DNA of 64,000 nucleotides from Nonomuraea rhodomycinica (GCF_013363995.1 NZ_JABWGO010000010.1:124001-188000); one strand, 5' to 3'. Positions 51,291 to 60,953 are shown, numbered from the stretch's first letter. Numbers and translations: made by a program. The notes: generated by a model not told the origin, from the sequence alone.

Positions 51291-53057
51291 TCACGGCTCC
51301 TGGGGGTCCGTCTTCGGGTCCTCCAGGATGTCCAGCAGCGTCCGTGAGGCGATGGGGAGCACCGTGCGCACCAGTTCGGCGCCACCGGTCACGGCCATCG
51401 CGCAGATCACCTCGGCATCGGGCGGCAGCCCGAGCCCTCCGAGCCGGTACGCCCAGACGAGGTCGCCGTCCGCCTCCTGCCGCACTCCGTCGCCGGAGTC
51501 CACCGTGTGCCGCAGCGCCGCCGCCCACCAGGCGGCGGGGTCGGCCCGCAGGATCGCGTCGAGGTCGGCCAGCGCGGCGGCGTGGCGGCCCGCCGACCGG
51601 TGCAGCACCGCCCGTACCGCCAACGCGAAAGGGTCGCCGGGGTCGCGGGCCAGCCGCGCCTCCACCGCGGCGGTGTCCTCCATGCCCGCCTCATCCTCAT
51701 CGCGCAGCACGGAGACCAGGACCGCGAACTCGGCCGCCTCCGTCGTGCGCGTCTCCTCGACGGCGCTCTCAGCCGCCACGAGCTCCCGCGCGGAGTCGGC
51801 GACCAGCTCGGCGAAGGACATCATGAGGGCCTCCTCCATCTGGCCCTCCAGGACGGGGCCCAGCTCCTCGATGCAGCGCGCGACGACAGGAGAGCCAGGT
51901 GAGAGCCGGTCGGCCCGCATCAGGTCGATGTGCGCCTCGAACAGCCGGCCGAGTGTCCAGTTGGCGAGCCCGCGCAGCAGCAGCGCGTCGAAATGGTCGG
52001 GGTCGCGTTCCAGCGCCAGCCCGGCGTCGGCCCGCGCGTCCTCCGCCCGATGGCACAGCAGGGCCGCGTTGCCACGGCTGACGTAGGTGTCGGCGTCGTC
52101 GAGCCCGAGCTCGATGGCCCTGCTGAAGTCGGCGTACGCGGCGTCGTACAGCCGGAGCTGCTCGTGGACCTGGCCCCGCATCATCACGGCCATCAGCGCC
52201 CGGGGGTCCAGCTCGATCGCCCGGTCCAGGTCGGCCACCGCCGTCGCGGGCCGGCCCGCGACCATGTGCAGGATGCCCCGCAGCTCAAGGCTCTCGCTGT
52301 CGTCGGGGGCCGCGGCCAGCGCCACGTTCACGTCGGCCAGCGCCTCGTCGAGCCGTTCGAGCTCGTACTGGACCCGCGCGCGCTCGGTGTAGGAGTCGCT
52401 GTCGTCCGGGTCGAGGTCGATCGCACGGTTCAGGTCCGCCAGCGCCTCCTCGTACCTCTTCAGCCGGAGGTTGACCCGGCCGCGCTCCCTGAACACGTAC
52501 GACACGTCGGCGTCCAGTTCGACGGCCCGGTCGTAGTCGGCCAGCGCCTCCTCCAGGCGGCCGTCCAGCCGATGGAGGGCGGCCCGTCCGATCAGTGGCG
52601 CGAAGCTGTCACCGGGGTCGAGCTCGATCGCTCTGCTGTAGGCGGCGACCGCCGCCTCCGGGTCGTCCCAGAGCAGGTCACCTCGGGCGGTGTGGGCGTC
52701 GGCGTCTTCCGGGAAGAGCGCGATCACCCGGTCGTAGTCGGCCAGGGCCTCCTGGTCGCGGTCGGCGTCGGCCAGCGCGCGTCCTCGTTCGACGTAGACC
52801 CAGCCGAGGTCGGGATCCAGCTCGACGGCCCGGTCGAAGTCGGCGAGCGCGGCCTCGACGTGCCCCATGGCGCTGAGCGCCTGGCCGCGCGAGCCGAGCG
52901 CGTAGGCGTGGTCGGGTACGAGGTCGATGGCCCTGGTGAACTCCTCGACGGCCGCTTCGTAGCGTCCCGCCAGCCGGTGTTCCTCCCCGCGCTCCGCCGC
53001 CTTCTCCGCCCTTGAGTCGCCGAGTCCCACTGTTCCCCCAGAGAATCGATCGGTCAT
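51291..53057 (-). CDS. TPR-repeat protein
   Basis: 588 residues. From about residue 25 to 370 there are ten consecutive 34-residue TPR units of the type EALADYDRAVELDPD with Y.ERGR starts, very regular in the middle. The second part is helical with Glu/Ala-rich segments and a last pair of degenerate TPRs (RDPGDPFALAVRAVLHRSAG). A scaffold for protein contacts, probably cytoplasmic: no signal or membrane segment. The ATG at 53057 is preferred to a TTG 54 bases upstream. Confidence 0.85.
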   Translation of the reverse strand: MTDRFSGGTVGLGDSRAEKAAERGEEHRLAGRYEAAVEEFTRAIDLVPDHAYALGSRGQALSAMGHVEAALADFDRAVELDPDLGWVYVERGRALADADRDQEALADYDRVIALFPEDADAHTARGDLLWDDPEAAVAAYSRAIELDPGDSFAPLIGRAALHRLDGRLEEALADYDRAVELDADVSYVFRERGRVNLRLKRYEEALADLNRAIDLDPDDSDSYTERARVQYELERLDEALADVNVALAAAPDDSESLELRGILHMVAGRPATAVADLDRAIELDPRALMAVMMRGQVHEQLRLYDAAYADFSRAIELGLDDADTYVSRGNAALLCHRAEDARADAGLALERDPDHFDALLLRGLANWTLGRLFEAHIDLMRADRLSPGSPVVARCIEELGPVLEGQMEEALMMSFAELVADSARELVAAESAVEETRTTEAAEFAVLVSVLRDEDEAGMEDTAAVEARLARDPGDPFALAVRAVLHRSAGRHAAALADLDAILRADPAAWWAAALRHTVDSGDGVRQEADGDLVWAYRLGGLGLPPDAEVICAMAVTGGAELVRTVLPIASRTLLDILEDPKTDPQEP

Positions 53058-53117
53058 AGCCAACGACTCGTCAGGCGGGGCGAAAGTTCCGCGGAGCGGG
53101 GGTGCGGGCAAGGCGGC

Positions 53118-54221
53118 TCATGCCATGCTCAGCGGCCGTTCCGACGTCGGGATCAGTTCCGCGATGGAGTCGCGGATCCGGTGCTGGTACGGCCGGCGTG
53201 AGCCGTACCCGAGGGAGGCCGCGACGTTGCCGCCCGCCAGCGCGCCCTGGCGCACGGCATGCCGGCTGCTCATGGGGGTGAGCTTGCCGGTCCTGGTGAG
53301 GTCGGGGACGGCGGACACGTCACCGCAGGCGTAGATCTCGGGGTGGCCGGGCACGGCGAGGTGCTCGTCCACCCTGATCCGGCCCTGCTCGGCCGGCAGC
53401 CCGAGGTTGGTCACGAGCGGATCGGGGCGGACCCCGAAGCTCCACACGATCGTACGGGTGGGGATGAAGTCGCCGTCCGTGAGACGAAGCCCCCGGGTGG
53501 TGACCTGGCCGACCGAGGTCCGCGTCCGGACCTCCACGCCCCGCGAGCGGAGCGTCCGTGCCGTGGCGCGGGACAGGCGGTGCCGCATGTCGGGCAGCAG
53601 CCACTCGGCGGGATCGGCCAGGATCCAGCGGATCGGCTGCTCGTGCAACCGGGGGTCGCGGCAGGCGATCGACTGGGACAGCGACTGACCGGCCGAGGCC
53701 GCCGCTATGCCGGCGTATCCCGCGCCGAGCACGACGAACGTGCAGTGTGCCGCGCGTTCGAAGGGGTCGGTGCCGGCGGCGGCCAGCGCCAGCTGCCGCT
53801 GGATGTGATCGCGCAGGTGGAGGGCCTGGTCGGCGCTGTGGAAGCCGACGCTGTGCGCCGAGACAGCGGAGACCGGGGCGACTTCGCTGACGCCTCCGAC
53901 CGCGACGATCAGCCGGTCGTAGTCCAGCACGCCGCCGTCGTAGAGCACGCGCCGGGCGTGGGGGTCGATGTGGGTGACCGTGCCGAGCACCACCCGCACA
54001 CCCGGCAGCGTCTCGGCCAGCGGCACGCTGATCCGGTCCGGGCCGAGGACGCCCGTCAGCACCTGCGGCAGCAGCTCGCGACGCTGCGCGACGCCGGTCG
54101 GGTTGACCAGTACGATCTCCGCGCCGTCGCCGACCTTGCGCGACAGGGTGCGCGCCGCCTGGTATCCGGCGTCCCCGGCTCCGACGATCACGACCTGTGG
54201 CCTGTTCGACGTCACTGTCAT
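53118..54221 (-). CDS. NADH dehydrogenase type II-like flavoprotein
   Basis: 367 residues. FAD-binding motif VVIVGAGDAGYQAARTLSRK at the start, RRELLPQVLTGVL, DYDRLIVAVGGVSE, a second nucleotide-binding motif FVVLGAGYAGIAAA for NADH, and IYACGDVSAVPD. This is the NDH-2 layout: single-subunit NADH:quinone reductase without proton pumping. The C-terminal membrane helix of classical Ndh is not obvious. The ATG at 54221 follows CAGGGAG and overlaps the cytochrome b stop, so the two are coupled. Confidence 0.82.
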   Translation of the reverse strand: MTVTSNRPQVVIVGAGDAGYQAARTLSRKVGDGAEIVLVNPTGVAQRRELLPQVLTGVLGPDRISVPLAETLPGVRVVLGTVTHIDPHARRVLYDGGVLDYDRLIVAVGGVSEVAPVSAVSAHSVGFHSADQALHLRDHIQRQLALAAAGTDPFERAAHCTFVVLGAGYAGIAAASAGQSLSQSIACRDPRLHEQPIRWILADPAEWLLPDMRHRLSRATARTLRSRGVEVRTRTSVGQVTTRGLRLTDGDFIPTRTIVWSFGVRPDPLVTNLGLPAEQGRIRVDEHLAVPGHPEIYACGDVSAVPDLTRTGKLTPMSSRHAVRQGALAGGNVAASLGYGSRRPYQHRIRDSIAELIPTSERPLSMA

Positions 54222-55624
54222 CTCCCTGAGAGGCCCGAGAGGATCGCCGGCTCCTGCCGCGCCGGCACCAGCCGTTCGTGGAATCCGCCGTCCGCGGACC
54301 GCATGATGATCCCCGTCTCCACGCCGTGCTCGGCCACCTCCTGGTCCGCCTGCTGGAGCGCGAGACAGATCCACCGGGTGACGACGAAGGCGACGACGGG
54401 GCCGATGACCACGACGTACCTGAAGAAGATGGTCACCGCGTCGACGGTCATGTGGAACTGGTGGGCGATCTGGTCGTTGGCCGCGGCCGCCCACAGCAGG
54501 CCGTAGAAGGTGATGCCGGCGACCGCGACGGCCGTCTTGACCGGCGTCTCGCGGGGCCGGTCGAGCACGTCACGCGCCGGTGTCTCGCGGGCCATGCGGC
54601 TCGTGGTCTTGGGCCGGCCCAGCGCGTCACGGCGGCCACGCCGCGCGAGGAGGAGGCGCTCGGCCGTCGGGTAGGCCGCCAGGGCGGTGAAGAAGACCCC
54701 GGGTACGACCAGGGTGGGGACGAGGACCGCGAGGCTGAGGGTGTAGTCGCCGATGGTCAGCTCCCACGCGGGCATGATCCGGAGGGCGCCGTCGAGGAAG
54801 CCCATGTACCAGTCGGGAACCGAGCCCGCCGAGATCTGCGTCGGCATGGCCGGGCCGTACAGCCATATCGGGGCGATCTGGAAGCCGAATCCGAGGATGA
54901 CGAGCATGCCGATCGTCGCGAGCGCCATCGTCGGGCGCGCGCTGCGCCGCGCCGGCATCGAGGCGACGAACCGCGAGTGGCCGTGCCGGCGCATCAGCAT
55001 TTCACGGGCGATGAGCAGCGCGGCCATGACGACCGGGAGCAGCAGGTGCCCGCCGTACATGACCGGGATGATCCTGTCGCCGGGGAAGCCGGAGCCGAAC
55101 AGCAGCGACAGCGTCCAGGTCCCCACCACGGGGATGGACTGCACCACCGACACGATCAGCCACAGGCTGCCGCCCGACAGCATGTCGTCGGGCAGGGCGT
55201 TGCCGGTCTCGCCCGCGGCCATGCCGAGCGCGAGCAGGGTCACCCAGATCAGCCACTGTCCGGTGCGCGGGCGGCGGAAGGCGCCGGTGAGGAAGATGCG
55301 CAGCAGCTGCAACACGACGGCGGCCACGAAGACGAGCGCCGCCCAGTGGTGGATCTGGCGGATGAGCAGGCCGCCGCGCACCTCCAGGCTCAGCTCCATG
55401 GTCGAGTCGAAGGCCCTGCTGACGAGCAGTCCGCGCAGCGGGCCGTACGAGCCGTCATAGGTGACCTGGGACATGCCGGGGTCGTAGAACACCATCAGCA
55501 TCGCCCCGGTCACCGTCAGGACGACGAACGACCAGACGGCGATCTCCGCGAACATGAAAGACCAGTGGGAGAACTGGAACGAGCGGCGGTTGGCCAATAT
55601 CGATCGCATGCGGGCCCCCTTCAC
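54218..55624 (-). CDS. Cytochrome b (bc complex-type) protein
   Basis: 468 residues, eight or nine membrane helices. The N-terminal cytochrome b part has FSHWSFMFAEIAVWSFVVLT, IRQIHHWAALVFVAAVVLQL and VMYGGHLLLPVVMAALLI, giving histidines for the two b haems. SIPVVGTW and a PDWYMGF motif resemble QcrB. The loop after helix eight and the C-terminal tail differ. No qcrA or qcrC gene is near; instead it is paired with an NDH-2-like gene. GTG and ATG starts close to 55609 are also possible. Confidence 0.83.
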   Translation of the reverse strand: MKGARMRSILANRRSFQFSHWSFMFAEIAVWSFVVLTVTGAMLMVFYDPGMSQVTYDGSYGPLRGLLVSRAFDSTMELSLEVRGGLLIRQIHHWAALVFVAAVVLQLLRIFLTGAFRRPRTGQWLIWVTLLALGMAAGETGNALPDDMLSGGSLWLIVSVVQSIPVVGTWTLSLLFGSGFPGDRIIPVMYGGHLLLPVVMAALLIAREMLMRRHGHSRFVASMPARRSARPTMALATIGMLVILGFGFQIAPIWLYGPAMPTQISAGSVPDWYMGFLDGALRIMPAWELTIGDYTLSLAVLVPTLVVPGVFFTALAAYPTAERLLLARRGRRDALGRPKTTSRMARETPARDVLDRPRETPVKTAVAVAGITFYGLLWAAAANDQIAHQFHMTVDAVTIFFRYVVVIGPVVAFVVTRWICLALQQADQEVAEHGVETGIIMRSADGGFHERLVPARQEPAILSGLSGR

Positions 55625-55807
55625 GTTGCCTACTCACCAGACACATCGAGGCCTTGATTCGTGACACCGATGCGGCGTCGACGACGGTGATTCACGTCAC
55701 GGCCCGTGTGCGAAGGGCCTGACACGCCGCCGTATATATTCATAGTAGAGAACTGTTCATTGATGTGAATGAATCTGGTACGGCGACCCGGCTTCGGAAG
55801 GAAACCC

Positions 55808-56638
55808 ATGAACGCAGACGTGGCCGAACGGCTGGTGCGCTTCCAGCAGCCCGAGAAGACCCTGACCTACCTCGGGGGGCTCGACGACACCCGCGTCGCC
55901 GGCCTGTTCGGCCTGGACGTCGCCGCGTACCGCGACCTGGTCGAGGGCTGTGAGGCGGCGGTACGGCGGGCCGCGTCCGACATGCTCGCCGACCCGGTGG
56001 TCGCGGGACAGGTGGACCGGCTGCCATTCCGGCCGGGCCAGCACGTGGTGGCGATCGGTGAGAGCACCACCGCCGACCGCCTGTCCTGGTTCGAGATCCT
56101 GCGTCACCTGCTCACGGCGCGCCGCCCCGCGGACGCCGTCAGGCTGACCAATCTCGCCGTCACAGGGTGCACCACCACCCAGGCGCTGGCCCAGTTGCCC
56201 GCCCTGTCGTACCACCGTCCGGACTGGGTGCTGTGCATGCTCGGCGGCAACGACGTCCAGCGCCTCGGCCCCGGCCACGGTCCCACGCTCGTCAGCCCGT
56301 CCGAGAGCCGGCGCAACCTCCTCGCGCTGCGGGACCTCGCCACCCGGCGCACCGGGGCCCGGTGGGTGTGGCTCACGCCGTCCGCCGTGGACGAAGGCCG
56401 GATCGCCGCGTACCCGCACTTCCAGCGGGCCCACCTCAGCTGGTTCAACAGCGACATCGACCACCTCGCCGAGCACCTGGACGCCCAGCCCGAGCCCACG
56501 GTCGACACCCGCCTCGCCACCCGCATCGACAGCGGTGCCCGGGCGGACGGCTCGCCGCACCTCGACGACGGCCTGCACCTGACCCTCGCCGGCCAGCGCG
56601 CCGTGGCGGGCGCGTTCCTGCGCACCCTGGCGGAGTGA
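55808..56638 (+). CDS. SGNH/GDSL hydrolase family protein
   Basis: 276 residues. The SGNH blocks are seen: the first as VVAIGESTTADRLSWFEIL (nucleophile serine), glycine in NLAVTGCTTTQAL, the Asn block as VLCMLGGNDVQRLG, and Asp-His as DDGLHLTLAGQR at the end. An N-terminal ~75-residue helical region is not part of the catalytic fold. No signal peptide. Esterase or lipase-like; substrate unknown. The ATG at 55808 has AAGGAAA in front; an upstream ATG at 55769 is less supported. Confidence 0.82.
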   Translation: MNADVAERLVRFQQPEKTLTYLGGLDDTRVAGLFGLDVAAYRDLVEGCEAAVRRAASDMLADPVVAGQVDRLPFRPGQHVVAIGESTTADRLSWFEILRHLLTARRPADAVRLTNLAVTGCTTTQALAQLPALSYHRPDWVLCMLGGNDVQRLGPGHGPTLVSPSESRRNLLALRDLATRRTGARWVWLTPSAVDEGRIAAYPHFQRAHLSWFNSDIDHLAEHLDAQPEPTVDTRLATRIDSGARADGSPHLDDGLHLTLAGQRAVAGAFLRTLAE

Positions 56639-56727
56639 CCGGTTCAGGGCGCCGATGCGCGATGCTCGGTCACATCAGGTGACGGGCTCGGCACCCGCGG
56701 GCCGCCACAGCGCTTCCGACGGGCCGG

Positions 56728-57930
56728 TCAGCGCTTGACGGCCCGCAGGACGACGAACTTGCGGTCGCTCGCGGCGACCTCGCAGTTGCCGAACAGCCGG
56801 CGCAGCTTCACGTGATAGCCGAGGTGCCGGTTGGCGACCACCCAGAGCTCGCCGCCGCGGCGCAGGGCCGCGCGCGACCCGTTGAACATGCGCCACGCCG
56901 TCGCGTCGGTCCTCCCGCGATGCGTGTGGAACGGCGGGTTGGTGAGGATCAGGTCCACCGTGCCCGTCGGCACGCCGGACATGCCGTCGGCCGCCAGGAA
57001 CGTCGCCGCCCTGCCGCCTCCCGCGCCCGCGCCCGCGTCCGGGTCCGCGCCCGCGCCTGTGTCCGGGTCCGTGTTCGCCCGGAACGTCGCCTCCGCCGAA
57101 GCCAGCGCCTGGTAGGACTCGTCGATGAACGTCACCTTGGCGTCGCCGTCGCTCAGAGCGGCGGCCAGCCCGATCACCCCGTTGCCGCAGCCCAGGTCCA
57201 CGACATGGCCACGGCCCCGGAGCGGCGGCAGGTTCTGCAGGAAGAACCGGGTGCCGATGTCCAGGCGGTCGGCGCAGAAGGTGCCCGCGTGGTTGGTGAC
57301 GGTGAGCCCGGAGACCACTCCGATGCCGCTGGGCAGCGCGTAGCTGCGCGGCCACGGGCTGGCGTCACGGGGCAGCCCGGTGTCGGGTGAGCAGAAGATG
57401 AGCCGTGCCTTCTTCGCCGCCAGCGACGTCCTGGTCGGCCCGAGGACGCGTTCGAACAGCTCTAGCGTCGAGGTGTGGATCTCGGTGACCATCCCGGCGC
57501 CGACGATCAGGGTGCCCGCGTGCACGTGCGGCGCGAGACGGTGCAGCTGGTCCTCCAGGAGCGACAGCCCCTTGGGCACCCGGATCAGCAGCACGTCGAT
57601 CCTGGGCGGTGGCGCGTCCATGGTCGTGCGCAGCCGTACGGTGTCCTCGGCGATCCCGTTGCGGCTCAGGTTCGCGCGGGTCGCCTGCTGGGTGAGGTAC
57701 GAGTCGGTGATCTGCACGGGGCGGTGGCCGGCGAGCGCGGTGACCAGGGCGCCCCAGCGGTCGCCCAGCACGACCACGGTGCCCGACAGGTCGGCCGGTT
57801 CGCCGTCGATCCCGTCGAGGTGCCGCAGCAGGTACTCGTCGGCGGCGTCCCACGCGCGCAACTGGTCGCGAGGGTCCTCGGGGAAGCGGGTGAGCGCGAA
57901 CTCGCCTCTCGACGTGCTCAAATGGTTCAT
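56728..57930 (-). CDS. RlmG/RsmC-type rRNA guanine-N2 methyltransferase
   Basis: 400 residues. The N-terminal degenerate methyltransferase half (VVVLGDRWGALVTALAGHRP) is followed by the catalytic half with SAM motif GHVVDLGCGNGVIGLAAALS and the NPPF motif of N2-guanine methyltransferases (LILTNPPFHTHRGRTDATAW). The closest pattern is RlmG (23S rRNA G1835). An Asp/Pro/Gly/Ala repeat (DPDTGAGADPDAGAGAGG) interrupts the catalytic half and comes from a GC-rich DNA repeat at about 57013-57070. Confidence 0.82.
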   Translation of the reverse strand: MNHLSTSRGEFALTRFPEDPRDQLRAWDAADEYLLRHLDGIDGEPADLSGTVVVLGDRWGALVTALAGHRPVQITDSYLTQQATRANLSRNGIAEDTVRLRTTMDAPPPRIDVLLIRVPKGLSLLEDQLHRLAPHVHAGTLIVGAGMVTEIHTSTLELFERVLGPTRTSLAAKKARLIFCSPDTGLPRDASPWPRSYALPSGIGVVSGLTVTNHAGTFCADRLDIGTRFFLQNLPPLRGRGHVVDLGCGNGVIGLAAALSDGDAKVTFIDESYQALASAEATFRANTDPDTGAGADPDAGAGAGGGRAATFLAADGMSGVPTGTVDLILTNPPFHTHRGRTDATAWRMFNGSRAALRRGGELWVVANRHLGYHVKLRRLFGNCEVAASDRKFVVLRAVKR

Positions 57931-58039
57931 CGCGCCTCAGGCTAGCGAGTCATGCGCCCGCTGTGCCATGTGCGGGATCGTCCGCGCGATGTTCTGCCGG
58001 GGGCTCCACAGGACCTTTGCCGTGAGGCACGATGATCGT

Positions 58040-58438
58040 GTGACGGACGCCATTCCGGCCGAGCGGATGCCGGCCGCGGTACAAGCCGCCAGGGCCGGCG
58101 CGACCCTGCAGTTGGGCTTCGCTCTTCTGCTTTTCGCCATGACGGGGGCGGACGCGGTGGCGGGCGCCGTCACCCCGATGTTCCTCGTGTGGTTGCTCCA
58201 GCTCCTCCTGGTCGTGGTCATCATGGGATTGCTGGTCTTTCGCTGGTCGTCACGCAGGAAGTGGGTGCGCTGGTGCGCCGTCGCCGTCGAGGCGGTCACG
58301 GTCGGCGGCAACGTCGTCGCGGCCGCGATCAGCGGTGAGCTCGGTTGGGGGACGCTGGTCAACCTGGGCGCCGTCCTGCCGGTCGCGATCCTCGTCATCT
58401 TGCTCACACCCTCCGCGGCACGCTGGTTCGACCGCTGA
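58040..58438 (+). CDS. Small membrane protein
   Basis: 132 residues, four predicted membrane helices (about 25-45, 50-70, 80-100, 107-125) with the basic loop RWSSRRKWVRW. Not assigned to a family. The GTG at 58040 lacks a clear ribosome site, so it may be translated from a leaderless message. It is divergent from rlmG and converges with the ArsR-type regulator. Confidence 0.55.
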   Translation: MTDAIPAERMPAAVQAARAGATLQLGFALLLFAMTGADAVAGAVTPMFLVWLLQLLLVVVIMGLLVFRWSSRRKWVRWCAVAVEAVTVGGNVVAAAISGELGWGTLVNLGAVLPVAILVILLTPSAARWFDR

Positions 58439-58472
58439 CCATTCGCGCGTCCGGAGCGCCCGGGCAGGCGCG

Positions 58473-59462
58473 TCACGTCTGTGCCGTGAGCATGGCGTCG
58501 GCCAGGCCGGTACGGGCGTAGAGCACCGAACGGCCCGCCCGGTGGGTGCTGGTGAGACCGGCGGCCCGCAGGGCGGTGAGGTGCTGGGACACGCCCGCCG
58601 CGGACAGGCCCGAGCGCTGGGCGAGCTCGGTGGTCGAGGCGGGCGTGTCGAGTTCGGCCAGGATCAACGCCCGGGACCGGCCGATCACGGCGGCGAGAGC
58701 GTCCAGGTGCGCATGGGTCCGGCGCTCCCACAACGTGCCGATCCCGCGCGCCGGATAGGCGAGTTGCGGCGGTTCGGACGCGACGGACCGGGTCAGCACC
58801 CGTGGCCAGGCGAAGACCGACGGCACCAGGAGCAGCCCCGCGCCGGTGTCGATCCTGGTGATGGCGCAGTGCCGCTCTTCCAGGTGGAGGCTGCCGCCGG
58901 CCCAGCGCACCGTGTGGTGCAGCTCGTCCAGCGCCTGGGCCGTCCCCTGCTCGGCGACCTGGCGGCCCCGGTGGAAGAGGTCCGCCTCCAGCGCCGCGCG
59001 GATCCTGGCCCAGTAGGGGGCTATCGCGAGCGCCCAGTAGGTCTCGATCTCCGCGACCACCCGCGGCAGCCAGGCGTGCGGACTGCGGTGCAGGTTGCGC
59101 AGCCGGGGGGACAGGGCGCCGTCGCGCTCCCCGGCCAGGTGGTCGAGGTCCAGGCGTACCTGCTCGGGGTCGGTGGCCGCGATGGCGGCCAGCTCGTCGG
59201 CAAGGCCGGGGGACCGGGTCGCCGGCGCCGGGTTGAGGAAGTCGGGGAGGTGACCGACGGGCGGGATCATGTCGGCCAGCCAGCCGCGATCGAGGCCCGC
59301 GGCGGCCAGCCGGGGGCGCACCTGGTCGGCCCACGCGCGGTGCGGGCGCGGCACCACGGCGGCGGCCAGCGCTCTGACGCTGGTGACGACCTCCCACATG
59401 GGCGAGACGGCGAACCGGGTCTCGGCCAGATCGTTCACCGAAAAGGCCAGCCGCGTCCTCAT
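58473..59462 (-). CDS. ArsR-type winged-helix regulator (DUF5937-like)
   Basis: 329 residues. Residues ~1-235 form the sensor part found with actinobacterial ArsR proteins (TRFAVSPMWEVVTSVRALAA near the start, RNLHRSPHAWLPRVVAEIET in the middle). The C-terminal winged helix follows: LDTPASTTELAQRSGLSAAG, VSQHLTALRAAGLTSTHRAG, RSVLYART. The metal-binding ELCVC-type motif is absent, so it probably does not sense metals. It is divergent from a PEP mutase family gene that it may control. Confidence 0.83.
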   Translation of the reverse strand: MRTRLAFSVNDLAETRFAVSPMWEVVTSVRALAAAVVPRPHRAWADQVRPRLAAAGLDRGWLADMIPPVGHLPDFLNPAPATRSPGLADELAAIAATDPEQVRLDLDHLAGERDGALSPRLRNLHRSPHAWLPRVVAEIETYWALAIAPYWARIRAALEADLFHRGRQVAEQGTAQALDELHHTVRWAGGSLHLEERHCAITRIDTGAGLLLVPSVFAWPRVLTRSVASEPPQLAYPARGIGTLWERRTHAHLDALAAVIGRSRALILAELDTPASTTELAQRSGLSAAGVSQHLTALRAAGLTSTHRAGRSVLYARTGLADAMLTAQT

Positions 59463-59581
59463 GCCGCCTCCGCTGCTTCTCAGGATTCGGTCACAGCTTA
59501 ATCAGTGGACCCCCGGGTTCCCGCACAGCAGCATCTCGGGAGCACGACCCGACGAGTACGACCTGAAAGGCAGTCACGCGC

Positions 59582-60448
59582 ATGTCCCTTGACCTTCCCG
59601 CCTCCTCCGCCCCCGCCACCGATGCCGCGAGCCGGAGCAAGGCGCGGCTGTTCCGCGAGCTGAACGCCGAGTCCGTGCTGGTGCTGCCCAACGCCTGGGA
59701 CGCCGCCAGCGCGGTCGTCATCGCCGCCGCCGGCGCCACGGCCATCGCCACGACCAGCGGCGGCGTCTCGTGGTCGCTGGGCCGCGGAGACGGGCAGCGG
59801 CTCGGCCGCGACGAGATGGTGGCGGCCGCCCGGCGCATCGTGGACTGCGTCGACGTGCCGGTGACAGTCGACGTGGAGGGAGGGTACGGGCCCGCTCCGG
59901 CGGACGTCGCCGCGACCGTGCGGGCGGTGGCCGGGGCCAGCGCGGTGGGCGTCAACCTGGAGGACTCCACGGCCGTCGGCGGCCCGCTGTTCGACGTCGC
60001 CGAGCAGGGCGCCAGGCTGCGGGCCGCCAGGGACGCCGCGACCGAGGCGGGCCTGCCGGAGCTGTTCGTCAACGCCCGTACCGACGTCTACCTGTTCGGG
60101 ATCGGCGCGCCGGACGGCCGGCTCGGTGAGGTGCTGGAGCGCGCGGCGGCGTACGCCGAGGCCGGAGCCGACGGGATCTTCGTTCCCGGCCTGCTCGACC
60201 TGGACGTGCTGAACGCCCTCTGCGCGGCGTCGCCGCTGCCGGTCAACGCGATGGCCGTCGCCGGCGGACCCACCGTCGCCGAGCTCGCGCAGGCCGGGGT
60301 ACGCAGGGTCAGCCTGGGCACCGCGCTGGCCCAGGCGGCCTACACCGCGGCCCGCAGAGCCGCCGCGGAGCTGCTCGGCACGGGGGGCCTCACAGCGCTG
60401 GACGGCTCACTGGGCTTCGGCGACCTCGACGTGCTGTTCCGCCGTTGA
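59582..60448 (+). CDS. Isocitrate lyase/PEP mutase family protein
   Basis: 288 residues, TIM-barrel. Core motifs are VLPNAWDAASAVVIAAAGAT, TSGGVSWSLGRGDGQRL, VTVDVEGGYGPAPADVAAT (metal-binding Asp/Glu), GVNLEDSTAVGG and NARTDVYLFG. The family splits C-C or C-P bonds of 2-substituted carboxylates; the exact substrate is unknown, and the isocitrate lyase KKCGH motif is missing. ATG start at 59582; adjacent ArsR-type regulator is divergent. Confidence 0.85.
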   Translation: MSLDLPASSAPATDAASRSKARLFRELNAESVLVLPNAWDAASAVVIAAAGATAIATTSGGVSWSLGRGDGQRLGRDEMVAAARRIVDCVDVPVTVDVEGGYGPAPADVAATVRAVAGASAVGVNLEDSTAVGGPLFDVAEQGARLRAARDAATEAGLPELFVNARTDVYLFGIGAPDGRLGEVLERAAAYAEAGADGIFVPGLLDLDVLNALCAASPLPVNAMAVAGGPTVAELAQAGVRRVSLGTALAQAAYTAARRAAAELLGTGGLTALDGSLGFGDLDVLFRR

Positions 60449-60465
60449 CCCGCGCGCCGGTACGG

Positions 60466-60888
60466 TCAGTCCGGCGCCCAGTACTTCTGCCGCACCTGTT
60501 CGAGCTGCTGGACCACCGGCTTCCAGGAGGCGGGCAGCGTGTAGCGGCTGGCGCGGTGGCCCCGGTAGGCGAGCGTGTAGGTGATGAAGTCCGCTCCGGG
60601 CGGCCGTGCTTCCGAGCGGCCCACCCGCAGGTGCTTCAGATGGCCGCGCAACGTCCGTATCTCCTTGCCGGTGAGGCACTTGTCCACGGTGGGCCCCGTA
60701 CGGCGGCTCACCCGTGCGCACCCGTCGGTGTACACGATCACGCGGTCCTTGAACCCCGCGAATCCGCCCGTCTCGCGCAGCTCCACCAGCACCTTCTTCT
60801 GCACGGTCGCCGCCTGCGCGGGCGGCGCCAGGGTCGCGCTCAGGACCACGGCCAACGATGCCGCGAGCGCTGTCTGCCTGCTCCTCAT
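60466..60888 (-). CDS. Secreted hypothetical protein
   Basis: 140 residues with signal peptide MRSRQTALAASLAVVLSATL, cleaved near QAA. The mature part has beta-strands (KKVLVELRETGGFAGFKDRV, VYTDGCARVSRRTGPTVDKC) with two cysteines, and ends HRASRYTLPASWKPVVQQLE. Small secreted actinobacterial type, function unknown. Divergent from the next gene. Confidence 0.65.
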   Translation of the reverse strand: MRSRQTALAASLAVVLSATLAPPAQAATVQKKVLVELRETGGFAGFKDRVIVYTDGCARVSRRTGPTVDKCLTGKEIRTLRGHLKHLRVGRSEARPPGADFITYTLAYRGHRASRYTLPASWKPVVQQLEQVRQKYWAPD

Positions 60889-60953
60889 GCTTCTTAGACG
60901 TACCGGACGGGCCGGCGGCTCACGCGTCCCGGCGTTCGGGGTACACCACCGTC

